From: Lewinellaceae bacterium
GTDB taxonomy: Bacteria > Bacteroidota > Bacteroidia > Chitinophagales > Saprospiraceae
Direction: 5' to 3'
NCBI GenBank assembly: GCA_020636215.1
Contig: JACJYG010000004.1
Span: 310,001 to 374,000 of the forward strand
DNA length: 64,000 nucleotides
Within the stretch, counting starts at the first letter, position 1. Every line of letters begins with the position of its first letter. Below are positions 33,836-41,212 of this stretch, piece by piece. The notes beneath the pieces are model-generated. The model had not been told where the DNA came from. It did no database searches and saw only the letters and a program-made list of their open reading frames with translations. The translations under genes were made by a program, and so were the position numbers.

Positions 33836-34369
33836 ATGAGTCAGGTCGGCCAGGAAATAGGCGCATTTCCCTTTGAGGATCTTATCAAGAATATTGCTAT
33901 GGGGATTGCCAAGGCCCAAGTAGCGCTGGACGAGAGCAGCGCCCAGGTAGCCTTGATGATGAGCGGCGCCAATGAAGAAGATAAGATCGACTTTAACGGG
34001 GAGCGGGTATCCTTGTTCGAACTGGGAATGCGCCCTACCTTTTATCAATTTGTGGATACCGTGATTGAGATCAAGATCGTGGTGAGCATGACGACCTCGA
34101 CTTCATCCGAGCATTCCAGCTCGTACAGCAAAAGGACGGCAAAGGCCAAGGCCAAGTTGAGTTTTTGGAGTGCTTCTGCGTCTGCCGAAGCAACGGTAAC
34201 GACTTCCACGGTAAATGCCAAGTATGCCAAAAAGTATGACTACAGTGTGGAGGGGTCTAGCCTGGTAAGAACAAAATTAGTGCCGGTGCCACCACCCGCC
34301 ATTCTGGAAGAGCGCATTCGCCTGATTATGGAACAAGATGCAAAAGCTAAAGCCGAAACCCAGCCCTAA
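33836..34369 (+). CDS. Paralogue 8: complete family member
   Basis: The 177 residues carry the core: helix LIKNIAMGIAKAQVALDESS, ALMMSGANEEDK, LFELGMRPTFYQFVDTVIEI, a Ser/Ala/Lys-rich spacer, AKYAKKYDYSVEGSSLVRTK, and LVPVPPPAILEERIRLIMEQ. The close match of its final segment to paralogue 5 suggests recent duplication. It has no accessory domain and no signal peptide. The gene starts 26 bases after paralogue 7 and is followed by 53 bases to paralogue 9. Confidence 0.75.
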   Translation: MSQVGQEIGAFPFEDLIKNIAMGIAKAQVALDESSAQVALMMSGANEEDKIDFNGERVSLFELGMRPTFYQFVDTVIEIKIVVSMTTSTSSEHSSSYSKRTAKAKAKLSFWSASASAEATVTTSTVNAKYAKKYDYSVEGSSLVRTKLVPVPPPAILEERIRLIMEQDAKAKAETQP

Positions 34370-34422
34370 TCCTGAGTGGATTAAGATGAGGCCAATGGAG
34401 GTTTGATAGCCATTTAACACAT

Positions 34423-35421
34423 TTGAGAATGTTTGATAAAAAATCCTTAGGAGACCCTGGAAAAGACCTGATGTATCTGCCTTTAGGGGAGATGCTGACC
34501 AGTATTGCTAAAGGCCTTGCCGAGGCACAGTTCGAACTGGACAAGGTTAGTATGGCTACTGCTGAATTTATGGGAGGAGAACGTATCGTTCGAGACCCTG
34601 AAACCGGAGAACCTGTATTCGATGAAGCAACGAAGGAAGTGAAAAAGATAGATACACGGGTATTTTTCGGGCATACCTATGAGGGTGAAAATAACGATAT
34701 CATCCCACAGAAGGTAAGCATGATCGAATTGGGGTTTGTACCTAATTTTTATCATTTTGTGGATACGGTCATCAATATTAAAGTTGCTTTAAAAGTTTCC
34801 AAAAGCGAAGACGATCAATATCATATTCAGACCGCTCCTGTGGATGCCCATTATGCGTCTACCTATAATTACAATCTGGATTTTGCCGCTTCTGTGCAGA
34901 CCAAGATTGTACCAATCCCTCCACCTACCCTGATGGAAGAGCGGTTGCGGCTGATGGCCGAAATGTGGCAACGGAAAGATGACCTGAAAATCGTCAATGG
35001 CATCGGTGCTAAGATGGAGTATTATCTCAATGAGGCCGGTATTAAAACGCTAAAGAAGCTGTCGGAGGCCAAGAAAGAAGATTTGGATAATATCCTGAAG
35101 AAGGAAGGACTGACAAATCCTGACCGGTATGGCACGGCAAACTGGCCGGAGCAGGCCGAACTCGCTTACCAAGGCAAGTGGAGCGAATTGAGAGACCTGC
35201 AGGAAAAATCCGAAAAAGACAATTTGAAGAAGATCCCAGGCCTGGGGGCAAAAAGTGAAGAAGTGCTCAATACTGCCGGCATTAAGACCTATGAAGCCCT
35301 GTCAAAAAAGAGTGGCGCTGCGCTAAGGAAGATCCTGGATGAAGCCCAGGTGAGCAAAAGCATTGATCCATCTTCCTGGCCCGAAGAGGCGGCTAAACTC
35401 GACAGGGAAAAGAAAGGGTAA
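34423..35421 (+). CDS. Paralogue 9: family member with helix-hairpin-helix domains
   Basis: The 332 residues start with the family core: helix MLTSIAKGLAEAQFELDKVS, MIELGFVPNFYHFVDTVINI, ASTYNYNLDFAASVQTKIVP and PPPTLMEERLRLMAEM. From about residue 186 two helix-hairpin-helix-like repeats follow. They read IVNGIGAKMEYYLNEAGIKT and KIPGLGAKSEEVLNTAGIKT, each continuing to a P-x-x-W-P-E-(Q/E)-A segment. Such GIG/GLG hairpins occur in DNA-binding proteins and also as protein-interaction modules in Bacteroidota. A nucleic-acid contact is therefore possible but unproven. It is the last family member in the block. Confidence 0.78.
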   Translation: MRMFDKKSLGDPGKDLMYLPLGEMLTSIAKGLAEAQFELDKVSMATAEFMGGERIVRDPETGEPVFDEATKEVKKIDTRVFFGHTYEGENNDIIPQKVSMIELGFVPNFYHFVDTVINIKVALKVSKSEDDQYHIQTAPVDAHYASTYNYNLDFAASVQTKIVPIPPPTLMEERLRLMAEMWQRKDDLKIVNGIGAKMEYYLNEAGIKTLKKLSEAKKEDLDNILKKEGLTNPDRYGTANWPEQAELAYQGKWSELRDLQEKSEKDNLKKIPGLGAKSEEVLNTAGIKTYEALSKKSGAALRKILDEAQVSKSIDPSSWPEEAAKLDREKKG

Positions 35422-35451
35422 TAAGAACCAGTAGCGCTATTTATTTTTCCT

Positions 35452-36330
35452 ATGGAATTTATAATGGATTTTCCAACCCAGGGTATCGGCGATATCGTCC
35501 TGGCTTGTTGGATATTGAACAGTATCAGGGATACAGCGTCCTCTGTCCAACTCAAGTTGAACCCAAGAGGATATAAGGTTGTTCCCGAGATTCTCGGAAT
35601 TGATGCTGCTTTTATTACGGATGAGAGTGGGGCAGATTTTTCTGAAACGGCAGGCTTAGGCCATCTATTTGAATTCGAACAGGTCGCTAACGGTCAGCCT
35701 GCTGGTAAGTCAAGGTTTCACCACTGGTGTGAGTCGCTGGGGCTTGGTATAGTCGAACCCAGGCGTCCAAATTATGCTGGTGATGCAGAAGCCCTGAATT
35801 GGGCGAGGGAAGAATGGCGGGGAATTACGGATGGCCAACCGAAAAAACGAATCCTCATTTTTCCAAAGACAGCCTGGCTTGTAAGGCAATGGCCTAAAGC
35901 CTATTTTATGGATATCGTGGATATCCTGCAAAAGCACGGATATGCAGTGGCGGCAATGGGCAGTACCAGCCAGGATGTTGACTACATGAATTGTAAATGG
36001 TATTATGGATTTGACCTTTCGCGGGTATCGGCGATGATGGCCCTGTCAGATTACGTGATCGGCTGTGATTCGGGGCCTGCGCACCTTTCCGGCGCCCTTG
36101 GGAAGCATACATTAGCGATTTGCGGCCCAACGCAGGGAAGTGTTGTTTTTGGGCATGACCCCTGTGTTGAAACCATCGCTCTTGATCCATCAGTCCTGGA
36201 TTGTGTCGGTTGCCATTTTTCTCCGGCAAAGAGCTACAGATCGGCATGTGGAGTAGGAGGATGCCAGGCCCTAATGCGATTAAGCCCGGAAATAGTATTG
36301 CAAAGCGTCCGGAAAACGCTTGAGGCGTGA
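35452..36330 (+). CDS. Glycosyltransferase family 9 (heptosyltransferase-like)
   Basis: The 292-residue product has a GT-B fold signature. The N-terminus is TQGIGDIVLACWILNSIRD, like the glycine loop of ADP-heptose:LPS heptosyltransferases. The donor-site segment is VIGCDSGPAHLSGALGKHTL, then CGPTQGSVVFG. Four Cys near the end (CVGCHFSP ... CGVGGC) are typical of many GT9 proteins. The family transfers heptose or related sugars in the cytoplasm. It is 30 bases after the last paralogue, so it may be part of the operon and could glycosylate a cluster product, or may act in surface polysaccharide synthesis. Confidence 0.85.
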   Translation: MEFIMDFPTQGIGDIVLACWILNSIRDTASSVQLKLNPRGYKVVPEILGIDAAFITDESGADFSETAGLGHLFEFEQVANGQPAGKSRFHHWCESLGLGIVEPRRPNYAGDAEALNWAREEWRGITDGQPKKRILIFPKTAWLVRQWPKAYFMDIVDILQKHGYAVAAMGSTSQDVDYMNCKWYYGFDLSRVSAMMALSDYVIGCDSGPAHLSGALGKHTLAICGPTQGSVVFGHDPCVETIALDPSVLDCVGCHFSPAKSYRSACGVGGCQALMRLSPEIVLQSVRKTLEA

Positions 36331-36379
36331 AGCATGTACTTGGAGTGTACTGAAGTATCAAAAAAGAACTGTTAACTCT

Positions 36380-36961
36380 ATGGACAGGACCAAACTGATT
36401 AATTACTTCATCCGTTCACGCAATTACCACAGGTACCTGGAGATCGGGGTTCAAGATGAGCGCTCAAATTTTGCCCATATAAATTGTGAATATAAAGTTG
36501 GAGTAGATATAGAACCAGTGTCCACTTTTACTGGAACATCTGATGACTTTTTCCTTCAAAACCGAGAGAAATTTGACCTTATATTTATCGATGGGCTGCA
36601 CACAGAAGAACAAGTATTAAAAGACATAAATAATGCGATGCAAAGCCTCGCTCGGGCTGGAATCATTATTTTGCATGACTGTATGCCCCCGGATGAATGG
36701 CACCAACGTGAAGAACACCAGTTTCGGCCAGGAGAGCCCTGGAACGGAACGGTGTGGAGAGCAGCATTACGGGTTTTTAATGAGACAGAATACAGAAGTA
36801 CGATCCTGAATACGGATTGGGGCTGCGGAATCATCGATACTGGCAAAAATCAAAAGCCGAAACTGCGGAAACTTCCGGATCAATTGAGCTATCATCAACA
36901 TTATCATTGGTTGATGGACTACAAAATGGAGGTTTCCGACTTTGTCGTCAGTTATGACTAG
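36380..36961 (+). CDS. Class I SAM-dependent methyltransferase-like protein
   Basis: The ATG at 36380 (MDRTKLINYFIRS) gives 193 residues; an upstream in-frame start overlapping the glycosyltransferase gene is less likely. RYLEIGVQDERSNFAHINC is a motif I variant, KVGVDIEPVS supplies the acidic end of strand 2, and FDLIFIDGLHTEEQVLKDIN with GIIILHDCMPP match the Methyltransf_24-type family often found in glycan clusters. The substrate is unknown; a sugar is likely given the neighbours. Motif I lacks the usual triple glycine (E-I-G-V), so activity should be confirmed. Confidence 0.75.
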   Translation: MDRTKLINYFIRSRNYHRYLEIGVQDERSNFAHINCEYKVGVDIEPVSTFTGTSDDFFLQNREKFDLIFIDGLHTEEQVLKDINNAMQSLARAGIIILHDCMPPDEWHQREEHQFRPGEPWNGTVWRAALRVFNETEYRSTILNTDWGCGIIDTGKNQKPKLRKLPDQLSYHQHYHWLMDYKMEVSDFVVSYD

Positions 36962-36995
36962 GCTATCTCAAATGCAAGTATAGGAGCTGTTAACT

Positions 36996-37715
36996 ATGAA
37001 AACAATAATCTTTTGTACAAGTTACATCGATGAGAATAATTATAAGAGATATAAAAATTGGACTGACTATTACTTTGATAAGCTAGGACTATTTAATTCA
37101 AGTGGTTTATTTTTAATTGACGATGGCAGTCCAAATATTTTTTTTGATAAAAGAATTGATATTCATAATTCATATGAATTACCCGGTTCATTAAAAAAAA
37201 ATATTAACTTATTTCATTTTGAGAATCGTTTAGGGAGATCATCTATTGCTGATTACCCAGGTTGGTGGAGGAGTTTTTCTTTTTCAATAAAACTGGTTGA
37301 GAAATATGATATTGATAAAATAATACATATTGAATCAGATTTTTACATCTTAAGCGGAAGGATGATTGATTATATAGAAAAATTATCGAGTGGATGGACT
37401 GCATTTTATTCAAAATATTATGATTTTCCTGAAACAGCAATTCAGGTAATTTGTAATGACACCTTTGATAAGCTATATGAAATTTATGAAAGGGCAGTTG
37501 AGCAAAATTATAAATTTGATAAATTAGCTGAATTCATATTTCCCTATACAAATGTTGAGAAAAATTTTCATGGTGATAGATTTGGGGAATTAAATGTACT
37601 ACAAGGTTGGCTAAGTAAAATTGAAACACCTTTTAATATAGATTATATAGGGCAAATGAATGAAAAGCATACTTTAAAAGATTTTGAAAGGTTCTTTCAA
37701 TTTGATTATTTGTAG
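36996..37715 (+). CDS. AT-rich glycosyltransferase-like protein
   Basis: The 239-residue product opens with MKTIIFCTSYIDENNYKRY and has LFLIDDGSP after 45 residues and IIHIESDFYILSG near 115. This resembles the nucleotide-sugar binding and DxD-like region of a GT-A fold transferase, with Glu-Ser-Asp in place of DxD. The assignment is tentative. Its DNA is strikingly AT-rich and uses A/T-ending codons, unlike every neighbour, which points to recent acquisition. It sits at the end of the glycan-enzyme trio and about 50 bases before the IS element. Confidence 0.5.
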   Translation: MKTIIFCTSYIDENNYKRYKNWTDYYFDKLGLFNSSGLFLIDDGSPNIFFDKRIDIHNSYELPGSLKKNINLFHFENRLGRSSIADYPGWWRSFSFSIKLVEKYDIDKIIHIESDFYILSGRMIDYIEKLSSGWTAFYSKYYDFPETAIQVICNDTFDKLYEIYERAVEQNYKFDKLAEFIFPYTNVEKNFHGDRFGELNVLQGWLSKIETPFNIDYIGQMNEKHTLKDFERFFQFDYL

Positions 37716-37847
37716 CTTGAGAGAATTGTATGGCGCGTGAATAACCCGCCCCCAAGCCACCCCTCCCCTGTCCTCTTCCCCAAAAGCGCCACCATCCAAA
37801 AGTAGAGAGTTAGAGTAAAATTATCTAACTTTCAAAAAAGGATCGTG

Positions 37848-38144
37848 ATGAAGCAAAGTAAATTCACGGAAACTCAACGGATGGCCATCCTGGCCAAACA
37901 AGATGCCGGACAGAGTGTAGAAAGTATCTGCCGGGAGCATCAGATTAGCCCGGCCACTTTCTACAAATGGAAAAAGGAAATGGCTATCGAGCAAGACGAG
38001 GAAAAGCGTCGGCTCAAACAATTAGAGGAAGAGAATGCGCGACTGAAGAAAATGTATGCGGAGCTGAGCCTGGATCAAAGCATTCTTCAACAAGGCTACG
38101 AGATGCTAAAAAAGTATCAAGCCCAAGACGCCAAGAAGAAATGA
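37848..38144 (+). CDS. IS3-family transposase OrfA
   Basis: The 98-residue product has a helix-turn-helix of the transposase-8 type (SKFTETQRMAILAKQDAG, SICREHQISPATFYKWKKEM), followed by a leucine-zipper-like coiled coil (LKQLEEENARLKKMYAELSL). I start at the ATG at 37848; a GTG one codon earlier is possible. In this family OrfA binds the terminal repeats and restrains transposition. Its stop codon overlaps the ATG of orfB (ATGA), suggesting coupled translation or frameshifting. Confidence 0.9.
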   Translation: MKQSKFTETQRMAILAKQDAGQSVESICREHQISPATFYKWKKEMAIEQDEEKRRLKQLEEENARLKKMYAELSLDQSILQQGYEMLKKYQAQDAKKK

Positions 38145-38977
38145 TCAATCGCATAACAGCGGACCAGCAGGCAAGCGTTCGCCGCAGTAGTGCGGTCTTG
38201 GGCTTTCGGCGCCGGACCTATTATCAGCGTAAGGGTGGCCATCGCCCGGAAGAGTTGGACGATGCGATAGCGGACTTACTGCATCAGGCCACGCGACGCT
38301 TTATCGCCTGGGGCTTCTGGATGGTATTTCATTTCCTGCGCCGACAGGGCCATGCCTGGAATCATAAGCGGATCTACCGGATTTGGAAGCGGGAGGAGTT
38401 GCATCTGCGCCTGCCGCCGAAACGAGCGAAGATCCGACGGGAATACCAGGATTTACTGGCTCCTGAGCGGATCAATGAGGGGTGGGGCGTGGACTTCCTC
38501 AGTGATTGGGTAGTCGGCCCAGGGCAAGAAAAAGTCCGCATTATTAATATCATGGATGTGTGTTCACGCAAAGCCCTGTGGACAGAGGCCTTTTCCAGTA
38601 TCTCGGCCAAGATTCTAACCGACGTGTTAGATCAGGTGCTGGCCTGGCGGGGATGTCCGGCCTATATCCGCTGTGATAATGGCCCGGAATTTATCTCCCA
38701 GCGGCTGGAGGAATGGGCCAAGCAGCACCACATAGAACTGCGGTTCATCCAACCAGGTAAGCCCACTCAGAACGGACTGATTGAACGGCTGAATGGAACC
38801 TTGCGAACGGAATGCTTAAATTTGGAGTGGTTCAAAAGTATGGAGCAACTCAATGAGCAGATTCAGGAATGGTCGGTTGTATACAACACCATTCGCCCGC
38901 ACAGTTCTATTGACTTTAAAACCCCAGACGAAATGGAACAACTAAATCAGAATCTCTACTTTAAAGCGGTAGCGTGA
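38141..38977 (+). CDS. IS3-family transposase OrfB (DDE integrase)
   Basis: The 278-residue product carries an intact DDE catalytic core: Asp in WGVDFLSDWV, Asp in YIRCDNGPEF and Glu in QNGLIERLNG. The HTH_21-like N-terminal region holds RRRTYYQRKGGHRPEE and a downstream WNHKRIYRIWKREEL. The C-terminus has the usual YNTIRPHSSIDFKTP motif. The element looks functional since both frames, the catalytic triad and both ends are intact. Confidence 0.9.
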   Translation: MINRITADQQASVRRSSAVLGFRRRTYYQRKGGHRPEELDDAIADLLHQATRRFIAWGFWMVFHFLRRQGHAWNHKRIYRIWKREELHLRLPPKRAKIRREYQDLLAPERINEGWGVDFLSDWVVGPGQEKVRIINIMDVCSRKALWTEAFSSISAKILTDVLDQVLAWRGCPAYIRCDNGPEFISQRLEEWAKQHHIELRFIQPGKPTQNGLIERLNGTLRTECLNLEWFKSMEQLNEQIQEWSVVYNTIRPHSSIDFKTPDEMEQLNQNLYFKAVA

Positions 38978-39225
38978 AAGGGGAAGAGGACACCCCCTTC
39001 GGCGGAGGCCGGGAGGGGGCTACCATCCAGCGTTTTTCCTGAAAAAACAAAGGCCACAATGGCATGGGATTGAATAAACCTTCCAATTTGCAAAAAAACA
39101 TCAGCCGGCCTGCCAATCACAAATCCCGGCAATCCTCCGCCCATCGGCCGCTTCCCTTTTCCCGGCAAACAGCTGTTTATCGTGGGTGCGTCCAAGGCCC
39201 ATCCAGAGCGCAATAGGCCAATGCC

Positions 39226-41178
39226 CTAATTCAAAAAGCGCCAGGTCACGCCAAGGCGGAAAACTGCGGAGGGGTGCGCGTAATAGGCCGTCTGGTAGAA
39301 CAGGCGGTCGGTGATGACGGCCGCCGTAGCATTCTCCCATTTGAAAAAAGCCCGGAATTTGGTCACCCGCATGCTGAAAAAGGCATCAACGGCTGGGTAG
39401 GATTCCACTTCGGTGCGGTCCTGCAACTGGAATTGGCCACTTACAGGATTGTAATAGTTGCTGAAGAAACTGTTGTTGAAACGCAGGTCGAGCCCCACAT
39501 GTACATTGAGCACCCGGAACCACTTGCCGGCATAGTAAAAGCTATGCTTGGAATAGATGGAAGGGAGGCGAATGAAATCCTCGGAGGACTGCTGCAGGGC
39601 CACTACATTATCCAGGTGCAGGTTCCAAAACAGGGAAAAATCCTTTTTCACGATCAATTGGGCGATACTGATAGGAATGCCGGTTTGACTTGGCAGCCCA
39701 AGGGTATCAAAGTAGATATAATTGTTCAGCAAGTGGTACTGGCCAGTGATCTCCAGCTTCCACTGAGGAAGGCTGTAGGTACCGGATAAGGTAGTGGAAA
39801 GGGTTTTGTCAAAATTGTTGCTATATACTGGCTGCTCCGACAGGTTCAACCGATGTTGCATCAGGGTAGGCAAGTATAACTGGTTGATCGCGTTCAGGCG
39901 GAGTTGGCCCACTTTTTTGAAATCGAAAAACAACTCGCCGCTGAGGCGGTAGTCGCCGGCATTATCCCACAGGCCGAAGTGTCCGTAGAGGTTGAGCAAC
40001 AGCCGCTCGCTGGGGTTGATCCGCACCCGGCCGGTGAGGAACAGGTTGTTAATGGTCGAATCCGCCCCGGCTTCCTCCAGCCAGTGGAGGGTATGCACCG
40101 CACCCACTTCCAGGAGGTCGCGTTGGTTGCGGGCGCGCCCCTGGTTGGCCTTGTCCAGCTTGAAAGTGGCCAGCCGGAAACTGTTCTCCACTTTGCGGTG
40201 GTCCAGATAAAAGCGTGTGCCGCGCTGATCGGGAAGGAATGCCGGGAAGAGGCCGTAAAAATTGGAATCCTGTGCTTCTACGTATTCGTCAAAGAATTTA
40301 TAAATGCTGTTGTCGTATAACACCTGATGGGAAACGGTGTACGAACGATGGGCCCTACCCAGCGTGTCCTGGCCTCCACCGAATCGATAATAGTGGGTAT
40401 AGCTCAACTCGCGGTGAGAATGGCGGGTGCGGGCGGTGGGCAGAAAAACCTCCGCCGAGCTGGGGCTGCTAAAATTCCCTGCGTCCTGTGGCTCGCGCAG
40501 CAATCCTCCATTGTCTTCCTGTTCGATAGTATTGGCTGCGAAGCTGAAAAAACCATCGTAGCGCCCTCGTTTGCCATGTAACCACAGGCCGGTGGCCAGC
40601 GCCGTATTGCGGGTATTCTGGTTAGGGTACTGACTGGTCTGTCCGAGTTGGCTGATCCTTTTGTAGTCGAGGGTGAAGTTAAGCCCGTCGGCAAAGTTGC
40701 GGCTGAACTGCGCTTTGATGTAGCTATCGGCCTGCTGGGAACCTAAAGTGTAGGATACATTCGTATGCGGGCGCTCGATGCGGTAAAATGGAAGCTTGCT
40801 ACCCGGTGTCAGGTATAAATCATACTGATGCAGGCCCACGTCGAAACCCCGGCGGTTGGCCGCTTCGAAAACGATGGGCTCATGGGCAGAACCCAGGTTG
40901 CCCAGGTGCCGGTAGTCCAGGTCGCGTTGCCGCACCGGATCGTACTGCTGGGCGTAGTTGCCCAGGGTGGAATCGGAAAAGGGGATCTCCTGGTTGGGGT
41001 TGTCGGCGTAGAAGTAAAATATCTTAAAGGTATCCAGCTCCAACTCTCCCTGATCCTGCGTACCAGCGCCGGATGGTTGGGCCGACCGGCTGCCAATGGG
41101 CGGCTGCTGCGCCTGGGCGCTTGCCATACCCAGAAACAGAAAGGCAAGGAAACAACAATAGGAGAATAATCGGCTCAT
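39226..41178 (-). CDS. Putative outer-membrane porin (Bacteroidota Porin_10-type)
   Basis: The 650-residue product has a signal peptide (MSRLFSYCCFLAFLFLGMAS, cleavage after AQAQ) and a Pro/Ser/Gln-rich linker. A long series of alternating amphipathic strands ends in a terminal aromatic strand, FRLGVTWRFLN, as expected for an outer-membrane barrel. Segments such as TFKIFYFYADNP, YFDTLGLPSQTG and SFYYAGKWFRVLNVHVGLDL match the Bacteroidota putative-porin family. A -7-like TATCTTTG lies just upstream on the minus strand (41205-41198). The substrate is unknown. Confidence 0.85.
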   Translation of the reverse strand: MSRLFSYCCFLAFLFLGMASAQAQQPPIGSRSAQPSGAGTQDQGELELDTFKIFYFYADNPNQEIPFSDSTLGNYAQQYDPVRQRDLDYRHLGNLGSAHEPIVFEAANRRGFDVGLHQYDLYLTPGSKLPFYRIERPHTNVSYTLGSQQADSYIKAQFSRNFADGLNFTLDYKRISQLGQTSQYPNQNTRNTALATGLWLHGKRGRYDGFFSFAANTIEQEDNGGLLREPQDAGNFSSPSSAEVFLPTARTRHSHRELSYTHYYRFGGGQDTLGRAHRSYTVSHQVLYDNSIYKFFDEYVEAQDSNFYGLFPAFLPDQRGTRFYLDHRKVENSFRLATFKLDKANQGRARNQRDLLEVGAVHTLHWLEEAGADSTINNLFLTGRVRINPSERLLLNLYGHFGLWDNAGDYRLSGELFFDFKKVGQLRLNAINQLYLPTLMQHRLNLSEQPVYSNNFDKTLSTTLSGTYSLPQWKLEITGQYHLLNNYIYFDTLGLPSQTGIPISIAQLIVKKDFSLFWNLHLDNVVALQQSSEDFIRLPSIYSKHSFYYAGKWFRVLNVHVGLDLRFNNSFFSNYYNPVSGQFQLQDRTEVESYPAVDAFFSMRVTKFRAFFKWENATAAVITDRLFYQTAYYAHPSAVFRLGVTWRFLN

Positions 41179-41212
41179 GTGCTCGTGAATTTCCCGGCAA
41201 AGATAGTGAACC

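Larger units (their letters stand above)
37769..38992 (+). mobile_element. IS3-family insertion sequence (1224 bp)
   Basis: Terminal inverted repeats begin with TGTCCTCTTCCCC (37769-37781; complement at 38980-38992), 13 bp perfect, then imperfect, with the TG...CA ends usual for IS3. Two overlapping frames, orfA and orfB, fill it. C-rich bases flank both ends (CCCC before, CCCCC after), consistent with a 3-4 bp target duplication. Joined, the flanks rebuild the palindromic element of 23463-23500, so it inserted into that repeat. Confidence 0.9.

Noticed and set aside
23727..35421. Contractile injection system, gas vesicle or encapsulin interpretation
   Set aside because: No sheath, tube, baseplate, AAA ATPase, GvpA-like or HK97-fold protein is recognisable in the window.
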